Source: Hirundichthys speculiger (Eukaryota; Chordata; Actinopteri; Beloniformes; Exocoetidae). Taken from it: a stretch of 64,000 bases of DNA. Numbering within the stretch: the stretch's first letter is position 1; each line of letters starts with the position of its first letter. Below the pieces are notes generated by a model. The model saw nothing but the letters and a program-made list of their open reading frames with translations, did not search any database and was not told the origin of the DNA. Made by a program: the position numbers and the translations under genes. The stretch covers positions 1,054,001 to 1,118,000 of the forward strand of contig JAGFBZ010000178.1 of assembly GCA_018398805.1 (NCBI GenBank). The letters run 5' to 3'. Shown piece by piece: positions 57,055-64,000 of this stretch.

Positions 57055-58261
57055 CACAGACAATCTTCCTGTCGAAAGAACACTGGGACTGCAGTGGTGT
57101 GTAGAAACTGACACCTTCATGTTTAGGATGGCAGTTCAAGACAGACCACTCACAAGACGGGGTATCTTGTCTGTTGTAAGCTCAGTTTATGACCCCATTG
57201 GATTTCTGGCACCCTTTACCTTACCTGCTAAGTTGATGCTGCAAAACCTCTGCAGGTTGAGCTACAGCTGGGATGATCACATTCCTCAAAGCGTCCAGCA
57301 GCAGTGGGTTGGGTGGCTAGAAGACCTAAAAAGGCTCAACAAATTCAGTGTGCCAAGATGCATCAAACCCAAAGACTTCGGACAGCTCATAAGTGCCCAA
57401 TTACATCATTTCTCAGATGCTAGCGAGGATGGCTATGGCACAGTTTCATATCTGAGGCTGCAGAATGACAAGAACCAGATTCATCTGGCTTTCATTCTAG
57501 GAAAGGCACGAGTTGCTCCAGTAAAGAAAGTGACAATCCCAAGGATGGAGCTGACAGCTGCTGTGCTTGCAGTAAGGGTTGACAGGATGCTTAAGGCAGA
57601 GCTACAACTAGAGCTGGAAAGTTCAATCTTCTGGACAGACAGCACAACTGTGCTAAAGTATGTCAGAAATGAAACAAACCGCTTTCGCACCTTTGTGGCT
57701 AATAGGGTCTCCACTATTAGAGAAGCCACTGTTGTCTCACAATGGAGGTACGTTGACACAAGACAGAACCCGGCTGATGAGGCCTCTCGCGGGGTGAAAG
57801 CTGAGTACCTTCTCGCATGCAGCAGATGGATCCATGGCCCAGACTTTCTTCTCAAGACAGAAAGAGACTGGCCTGTTAACATTGTGGAGACTGCTTCCAT
57901 CAGCAGCGATGACCCAGAGGTCAAAGGAGAGGCTGCGGTGAATACTATAGTCGTCAAAGATGCACCAAACGCAACAACCCAGCTAATAGCCCACTTCTCT
58001 TCATGGAAAAGGCTAAAGATCTCAGTTGCTTGGTTTCTCCAGCTGAAAAGGATGTTGCAGACGCTGAGTAAGAAGAGAAAAGAAACACAAGCTTCTGTTT
58101 CCAGCAGTGGACTTGACACAATTCAACAAAAGAATAAAGTGGAAAAGGAGATGCAAAGATTCAGAGCCACACTGGATGTTCAAGCCTTGTCACTGGAAGA
58201 TATTGAAACAGCTGAAAGTGCCATCATTTCAGTACTGTCAACTGGAAAAGTTCAGGGATGA
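57008..58261 (+). pseudogene. BEL/Pao RNase H and connection region
   Basis: 417 open codons containing the YDPIGFLAPF word typical of BEL/Pao, RNase H acidic motifs FSDASEDGYG (Asp at 57416) and FWTDSTTVL, and VDTRQNPADEASRG. It is closed by a stop at 58261 after an indel near 58240-58255. Confidence 0.85.
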
Positions 58262-58463
58262 AATAACTGCTTTGAAAGTTGGAACATCTGGAGTGAAGAA
58301 AAGCAGCAGTCACATTTATAAACTTGACCCAGTACTGGAGAAGGGGCTCTTGAGAGTGGGAGGACGGCTTCGCAAAGCAGCAATGCCTGAGGGCACAAAA
58401 CATCCAGTCATTCTTGCTAAAGATCAGCACATCTCCACTCTCATTTTACGCCCACATTCATGA
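58107..58463 (+). pseudogene. BEL/Pao segment between RNase H and integrase
   Basis: The frame shifts at about 58245 and again at about 58440. It encodes the LLRVGGRLRKAAMP word that precedes the integrase zinc finger in BEL/Pao polyproteins. Confidence 0.75.
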
Positions 58464-59550
58464 ACAGTTGGGACATTGTGTGGACGAAAATCACCTGCTT
58501 TCCAGACTTCGTCAGCAGTATTGGATCACTAGTGCAAATGCTGCTGCCAGAAAGATCCTTTCTTCCTGTGTCATTTGCAGACGCCACAGGGGAAAGCTGG
58601 GTGAACAAAAGATGGCAGATTTGCCTAAAGAAAGACTTCAATTTGACCTCCCACCATTCACAAATGTGGGCGTTGATTACTTTGGCCCTTTTGAAGTGAA
58701 GGCAGGCCGCAGCCTTATCAAACGCTATGGGGTTATCTTCACCTGCATGGCCAGCAGGGCGGTGCACTTGGAAATGGCATACTCATTAGACACCAGTTCT
58801 TGCATCCATGCACTGCGCAGGTTCGTTTCCAGAAGAGGCCAAGTATCACACATCAGATCAGATAATGGAACCAACTTTGTGGGAGCGGAACGTGAACTGA
58901 GAGAAGCTCTATCTGCTCTAAACCACAAGAAAATTCAAGACTCATTACTTCAGTCTGGAGTGAAATGGAGCTTCAACACTCCAGCAGCATCTCACCATGG
59001 TGGAGCATGGGAAAGGATCATCCGCATGGTTAGGAAGGTGCTGAACTCTGTGCTTCATCAGCAAAACATAAATGATGAAGGACTGCAGACTCTTTTCTGT
59101 GAGGTGGAAGCCATATTGAATGACCGTCCCCTTACAAAACTGTCTGATGATCCCAATGATCTGGAACCCTTGACTCCTAATCACATCCTCTTATTGAAAG
59201 GTAGACCCGCTCTACCACCTGGGCTTTTCGAGAAGAGTGATTTGTATACCAGGCGACGATGGAGGCAAGTTCAATTCCTTGCAGATCTCTTCTGGCATAG
59301 ATGGGTTCGAGAGTACTTACCACTGTTGCAGGAGCGACAACGGTGGCCAAAGGACAGGAGGAGCTTCGTTGCAGGGGACATTGTTCTTGTTGTGGACTCT
59401 ACTGCCCCTCGCGGGTCCTGGTTGTTGGGGAAGGTGGTGCAGACCTTTCCTGATGCACAAGGACTGGTGCGGTCTGTTAAAGTTCAGACCAAGTTCAACA
59501 TCCTGGAGCGACCGGTCACAAAGATCTGTCTTCTGCTGGAGGTGGACTAG
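58414..59550 (+). CDS. BEL/Pao integrase, C-terminal part of pol
   Basis: An HHCC zinc-finger part (HEQLGHC, CVICRRHRG) is followed by the D,D,E core: Asp in VGVDYFGPF (58675), Asp in RSDNGTNF (58861) and Glu in CEVEAILND (59107). The C-terminal GDIVLVVD...WLLGKV domain ends at TAG after LLLEVD. All three catalytic residues are intact; the ATG is only the first in frame after the break near 58440. Confidence 0.88.
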   Translation: MLKISTSPLSFYAHIHEQLGHCVDENHLLSRLRQQYWITSANAAARKILSSCVICRRHRGKLGEQKMADLPKERLQFDLPPFTNVGVDYFGPFEVKAGRSLIKRYGVIFTCMASRAVHLEMAYSLDTSSCIHALRRFVSRRGQVSHIRSDNGTNFVGAERELREALSALNHKKIQDSLLQSGVKWSFNTPAASHHGGAWERIIRMVRKVLNSVLHQQNINDEGLQTLFCEVEAILNDRPLTKLSDDPNDLEPLTPNHILLLKGRPALPPGLFEKSDLYTRRRWRQVQFLADLFWHRWVREYLPLLQERQRWPKDRRSFVAGDIVLVVDSTAPRGSWLLGKVVQTFPDAQGLVRSVKVQTKFNILERPVTKICLLLEVD

Positions 59551-59733
59551 AGACTGATGTAAAAGGCTTACAGTATATCCCAACCTTGGGGTTACCTCTG
59601 ACTATGGGAACATATACCTGACGTTACCATTACTGACTGAAAACACACTTGTACTATTGATTTGTCATTGGCTCCAGTACTTCTATGATGTTGAATTGTT
59701 ATGTTATTACACAGTAACAATTAGGGGCCGGTG

Positions 59734-60204
59734 TGTTGTAGCCAATTTAAGATTGTGCGGCGTGTGTGTGTATGTGTGCGTGTATATGAGTATAGTGTGT
59801 GGTAATTTTGTGTAGAGGTTGATGTTACGTCACCTGCGCACCTGTGGGCATAGGAAGTAATTAGCAATCAGAGGTTAGGTAAGGGGACACAGGTGATCAG
59901 CCACAGGGGAATTAGGATCTGGGAAGCCACACAGTTTTTCAACCGTGCGTAAAGTGTGTGTGTGAGGGTCCGCATGGTTTTTGCTCTATGAATTGTATTT
60001 TTTGTTTTTGATAATAGGCGAGCTCGTTTTTAATCTTTCATTCAGCACCCGGTTTTTGTAGGTGTTTTTTAAGTTTTGCATATGAAAATAAAGAATAAAA
60101 CGCAGATCCCTGTCGGACAACATCTTTTGGCACCAGTACGAGTTGAAAATGTCTTCAAATTCCCTCAAAGTGGCATTTGTTTTGGTTGCTAGATTGCCAC
60201 TACA
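59734..60204 (+). repeat. BEL/Pao 3' LTR
   Basis: Same 471-bp sequence as the 5' LTR at a constant offset of 7336 bp. The purine-rich AATTAGGGGCCGG immediately upstream (about 59719-59731) is the likely polypurine tract. Confidence 0.95.
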
Positions 60205-60600
60205 GATGTCAAGAACTGCAGAACCATCAAAGTCAAGTAATATTTAATTTCAAGAACAACATTAATAATTCAGTCTGTAAAAAATTGATTCTGGACTGAA
60301 ACTAAACTTTCTAACCCCTTTGTTCCAATCGGTCTAGTGGTTCCTCCATTGATCATCAGGTCTGCTCCAGCTTCACTGTGATGCCCCATTCTTACTGGTT
60401 ACTGAGGTGCGGCTCCATCTAGTGGCGCAGATGTGTAATTACAATAGAAAAGTCTAGACCTCGATTATAAGACGACCCCCATTTTAGAGAATATGATTAT
60501 TAGAATGAAGTATCGTCCTATATTCGGGCCAACACGGTACTTTTGCAGTTCCATCCCTTTTGAATGTCATCTCAATGACCAGTGACATGTTTCTGTACAG

Positions 60601-60849
60601 ATTGTCAGGGTTTTCTCTAGATTTTAGAAGATGTCACACATTGGCCTCCGTCCTTCACTCAAGACAATCACACCTGACAGCTCTGGACTTGACTAACTGC
60701 GTGTACGAATATGAAAAGGATTACAGTGGATATTTTTCAAAAGAGCAGAAGAAAAATGAGGAGTACGAGGATGTCATTGACGAGTTGACGCTGCTCACTG
60801 TGATTCCTTCTGGCTTGATTGGTTCAGTCAGCAGAGTCAAGGAATTCAG
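60601..60849 (+). CDS. NLR LRR exon 2, with a long charged insert
   Basis: Acceptor CTGTACAG, donor GTAAAT, phases fit. It reads LSGFSLDFRRCHTLASVL, then HLTALDLTNC (an LRR core), then an extra charged stretch of about 35 residues (start YEYEKDYSGYFSKEQKKNEE), closing VSRVKEFR. At 249 nt it is longer than the 171-174-nt LRR exons that follow. Confidence 0.82.
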
Positions 60850-60929
60850 GTAAATGTATTTATTGAAAGGATTAGCTTCATGTTAGCTGTTTTCCATAAT
60901 AACCTTCAGTGATTTTGTTCTGATTACAG

Positions 60930-61100
60930 CATGCCTGGCTGTTTCCTGAGGAGTAAATGCTGTCAGGTGTTCGCCTCAGCTCTCAGCTCAAACACACAGC
61001 TGAAAATGCTCGACCTCAGTCACAACGAGCTGCAGGATTTAGGAGTGCAGTTACTGTCTGTGGGACTGGGGAGTTCAAAGTGTCGACTGGAGACGCTCAG
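60930..61100 (+). CDS. NLR LRR exon 3
   Basis: 171 nt, acceptor TGATTACAG, donor GTACTA. Reads the canonical repeat LKMLDLSHNELQDLGVQLLS with CRLETLR at the end. Confidence 0.88.
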
Positions 61101-61208
61101 GTACTAAAATACCTGCTGGTACACAGCACAAGCTTGTACCGGTGCAGTTCCAGTCACAGTGGAAGAATCTGTGGGCTTTTGTTGAAGTAAAGTCCGGTTT
61201 CTGTGCAG

Positions 61209-61382
61209 GCTGTCGTGCTGTGGGATCACAGAGGAGGGCTGTGCTTCTTTGGCCTCAGCTCTGAAGTCCAACCCCTCCCATCTGAGAGAGCTGGACCTCA
61301 GCTACAACCACCCAGGAGAGACTGGAAGGAAGCTGCTCTCTGAGAGACTGGAGGACCCAAACTGTAGGCTGGAGAAACTCAA
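61209..61382 (+). CDS. NLR LRR exon 4
   Basis: 174 nt, acceptor CTGTGCAG, donor GTTAGT. Reads LSCCGITEEGCASLASALKS then LRELDLSYNHPGETG, ending CRLEKLK. Phase matches the next exon. Confidence 0.88.
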
Positions 61383-63193
61383 GTTAGTCCAGAAATCAGC
61401 CTTCATATTAAAGATTTGATTTAGCAGCAGAGAAACCTCAATCTGAACTCCCCTCACACAAAATACCAGAGACATAAAACTGGTTTTGAACTGGTTATAA
61501 CTAGGGATGGGAATTGATAAGATTTTTCCGATTCCGATTCCATTATCTATACTGTTTAACGATTCGATTCTTTATCGATTCTAATTTGGGCAAAAAGGAG
61601 AACAAACAGTTTACTTAGCATCAATTTTTTTTTACCTAGAGGTCATAAGCTTACAAACTCAACAGCGAGGTCAAAAGAGGCCCAAAGATAACGTGTTAAC
61701 TGTTGTAATATGTAACTGTGCAAATACACAAGAATGTGTAACATTTTACTAACAGATTTTTCCTAATAGAAATGAAAAAAATCTCCTTTTCAAAAGGATA
61801 TATAAGCTCACTAAGCACTCAAAAATAATAATAAAGAAAGATAAATACTATTAGATACAACAGAACAGTGCATAGTACAAATCTGCAAATACTATGAAGA
61901 ATTAACAATTCTTTTGCAGAAAAATAAGCACGTCTGCTAGAGTAGGTAGAGAGCAGGAGCGAGTGCTTCCAGCCTCTAAGCCAGCCAGACTCTCTCTCTC
62001 GTCACGGTCATCTTCTAAATGTAATGTAGAAGACATTCGTTTAATAGCATAGCGTTAATGTTATAGCGTGTTTTACAAAGAAGAACATAGGCAGTGGCAT
62101 AGTTACTTACCAGAGTTACCAGAGGTGATCTTAGCTTGGCTACTGCTGCTGGGTTGAGATTCCATCAGTCCAAAGCATCAAAAACACGACACTCGTTATC
62201 TCATGTTGTGTGCGCAAATGTTTCTGCATGTTAGTCGTGTTCCCTCCCGACGCTGTTATCTTCACTTTACAATGACTGCAAGTTGCCTTGTTGCCATCTT
62301 TCTTCGGTGAAGTGAAGCCAAACTTTAGAGTGTTTGAACCTGGTGGGCGCCATTGTTGTTTACAACTGCAATACGCGTGCTAAACCGACGTAACTTAATC
62401 ACGTAAGTGCTTTCTGGAATTGACTGTGTGTAATTTGCGTAAATTACATGAGATTTGTGCTGGTTGGAATTGATAAGAGAATCGCTAGATAAACTGCCAA
62501 ACAATTACATGGAATTAATACACATTTCGATTCCCAATCCTAGTTATAACTTATAACGTATAAAAATATCATCAAATACAGTGAATAACAGCTCTGTAGC
62601 TGTGAGGTAAAACTGATTAACTTTAGGTTCTGTAGAATAAACACACAGTTGAAGAAATCCAAGTGCAGCAACTTCCTGATCCTCTAACATATATCTGTAC
62701 ACGGAGGAGCATTTCTGTTCCAGAAATAGGTTTTCATTCCATCAGGAGGTTTTTCTGCATATTCATTTATTCACATCTGCAAAGTAGTTTATTTATTCCC
62801 AAAAAATTTAAGAGACCTATGTGGTACAGCAAGTTTGACATGAAGGTTTAATTCAGTTATTTTCCCTGACTGATCTGAACATCTAACATGAATTGTTTGA
62901 GAACTGTCTAACAGTTGAAAATGATTTTTAACGGTAGTGGATGTGAGAGGAAGTTTATTTAGCGACAGGTATCATTGGGATGATCAGATATAATCTGTCC
63001 AGTCAGTGCTGGGTCTGATCCCAGGTCTGTTTTTAACTGGACATGTCTGAGCAGTGACGATGCTCTGATCCGTTTCCATCTGGCTGAGCCACTAAAGAAC
63101 TGACTGTGATTGTCAGAAGGTGTGCGCGGTGCACTTCAAAATATTTGATGGGTATATTCATGACTGCTCTGACTGTGTGCTCCTCTGCCTCAG
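61383..63193. other. NLR intron with a complete hAT
   Basis: Contains the hAT element 61502-62542. The rest (62551-63193) shows no exon; a short open frame at 62663-62851 is not coding-like. Confidence 0.6.
61502..62542 (-). mobile_element. Complete hAT-like element with BED zinc-finger remnant (1041 bp)
   Basis: Ends TAGGGATGGGAATTGATAAG / CGATTCCCAATCCTA with a perfect 8-bp duplication GTTATAAC (61494-61501 and 62543-62550). On the minus strand, about 62195-62330 reads a BED zinc finger (CSHCKVKITASGG...MQKHLRTQH, C-x2-C at 62269-62280), the DNA-binding part of hAT transposases. The catalytic part is missing. Confidence 0.92.
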
Positions 63194-63244
63194 TGTGGAC
63201 CACAACGAAGAACACTGGGTCAACCCACAGGCTTCAGAATAAGT
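63194..63244 (+). CDS. NLR linker exon before B30.2, frame-broken
   Basis: 51 nt between acceptor GCCTCAG and donor GTAAGT. It reads VDHNEEHWVNPQ, the standard lead-in to the PRY part in fish NLRs, then runs into TAA at 63240-63242 because the phase is off by one after CCACAG. The downstream phase would fit if one base near 63230-63235 were absent. Either this copy cannot make the B30.2 fusion or one base is wrong in the assembly. Confidence 0.75.
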
Positions 63245-63315
63245 GTAAGTGTAACTTAACGTCTCTGTTGTTTAACAGGTGAAACTTCATTTAAATCTGG
63301 TCATTTCATTCACAG

Positions 63316-63923
63316 ATGCCTGTGATCTGACGTTTGATCCCAACACTCTGAACAAACACCTCCTCCTGTCTGAGTGCAACAGACAAGTGAGCTGGACAGA
63401 CAAGGAGCAACCCTATCCTGACAGTCCAGAGAGGTTTGACCCGCTCCCTCAGCTGCTCTGTAGAGAAGGACTGACTGGGCGCTGCTACTGGGAGCTGGAG
63501 TGGACTGGGGTTGTGAACGTTGCTGTGGTCTATAAGAGAGTGAAGAGAAAGGGGTGGGACTCTGACATTGACCGGAGTGATGACACTTGGTGTTTCTTTA
63601 AGTATTCGTCAGATGGTTATTCATTCAGAGACAGCCATCACTGTGTTTTTAAACCGGCCCCAGTCATTGACGTCCAAGCTTACCTGGCCAGTCCCAACAG
63701 ACTAGGAGTGTTTCTGGACTGGCCAGGTGGAACCTTGTCTTTCTATCGGCTGTCTGGTGACTCAAAAACTCTGCTTTATACTTTCCACTCCAACTTCACT
63801 GAGCCTCTGTACCCAGCATTCAAGGTTATTGGTGGATCTCTGACCCTGTCTACTGCCAGGAAGCTGAGGATGGAGCAGGTGAGTGGTTCTGTTTCTTCTT
63901 TCTCACCTGTGTTACAGCTGTGA
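63316..63923 (+). CDS. NLR C-terminal B30.2 (PRY-SPRY) exon
   Basis: Acceptor TTCACAG at 63309-63315, then ACDLTFDPNTLNKHLLLSE (PRY) and the SPRY words CYWELEWTG, LGVFLDWPGGTLSFYRL and EPLYPAF. The open frame ends at TGA 63921-63923. An in-frame GTGAGT at 63879 could instead serve as a donor to an exon near the window end. B30.2 domains are ligand-binding modules and are fused to NLRs in many fish. Confidence 0.85.
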
Positions 63924-64000
63924 GTCGCTGGACAAAACTCATTTTAAATGTTCACTTCTTGTCAGCAGGCTCCTTCAAGCTTCACACCTGAAGTTAGCAG
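63924..64000. other. Window end
   Basis: 3' flank or intron of the NLR gene; too short to interpret. Confidence 0.4.

Larger units (their letters stand above)
52398..60204 (+). mobile_element. Full-length BEL/Pao LTR retrotransposon (7.8 kb)
   Basis: LTRs 52398-52868 and 59734-60204 (471 bp, TG...CA) appear identical base for base. A perfect 5-bp target duplication GATGT lies at 52393-52397 and 60205-60209. Order is gag, protease, RT, RNase H, integrase, which is BEL/Pao. It sits in an NLR intron in the same orientation as the gene. Identical LTRs mean recent insertion, yet pol is broken by small indels (see findings). Confidence 0.95.
50826..60537. mobile_element. Older MITE-like element, split by Harbinger and BEL/Pao insertions
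   Basis: TTGGTCTGAATATAGGACGA at 50829-50848 and TCGTCCTATATTCGGGCCAA at 60512-60531 form matching inverted ends. The pieces between (50849-51129, 52346-52392 and 60210-60511) are what is left after removing the two younger insertions, giving roughly 0.65-0.7 kb originally. Homology of 60250-60480 to part of the hAT at 40339 supports a repeat origin. Confidence 0.55.

Noticed and set aside
57481..58119. Minus-strand 212-codon frame
   Set aside because: Antisense shadow of the BEL/Pao RNase H region.

Overview
This is animal nuclear DNA, almost certainly from a ray-finned (teleost) fish. Genes have GT-AG introns. There is a fish-type NLR receptor (FISNA-NACHT-LRR-B30.2) and a TRIM-like RING/SPRY gene. 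The repeats are typical of teleosts: hAT and PIF/Harbinger-like DNA elements, Tc1, a Penelope-like element, L2/RTE-type LINE pieces and a BEL/Pao LTR retrotransposon. No bacterial operon, CRISPR array or phage gene is present. Family names come from reading translations and end sequences, not from database searches.

Layout. 1-2701: AT-rich flank, microsatellites and hAT/Harbinger-like fragments. 2702-11257 (+): 14 exons of a SynGAP-family RasGAP, most like rasal3, with consistent splice phases to the stop; the 5' exons lie outside the window. One intron holds a decayed Penelope-like element. 11258-24140: mostly transposon debris: a LINE piece, a retrovirus-like relic with an integrase fragment, a complete Harbinger-like element, a 4-copy ~114-bp tandem repeat, a dead Tc1 and a TTAA-flanked MITE inside an inverted repeat. 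24145-29660: a composite bracketed by ~100-bp inverted repeats, holding three DNA elements nested inside one another and a 14-monomer ~170-bp satellite with an 847-bp higher-order period. 29661-36990: further MITE-like elements and unassigned DNA. 37002-37073 (-): tRNA-Glu(CTC).

38023-42950 (-): a TRIM-like gene (RING, putative membrane segment, coiled coil, SPRY) with a 5' UTR intron that holds a BEL/Pao relic, itself split by a hAT copy. ISRE-like GAAA repeats lie at its 5' end. 46810-63923 (+): the NLR gene. Its introns carry two complete hAT copies, a Harbinger-like copy and a 7.8-kb BEL/Pao element whose LTRs look identical.

How the parts relate. The TRIM and NLR genes are divergent, about 3.9 kb apart, and both belong to fish innate-immunity families; co-regulation is only an inference. 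Small indels break the reading frame of the TRIM SPRY domain, of the exon before the NLR B30.2 domain, and repeatedly of the young BEL/Pao pol region. This may be true pseudogenisation, but the pattern also fits indel errors in the assembly.
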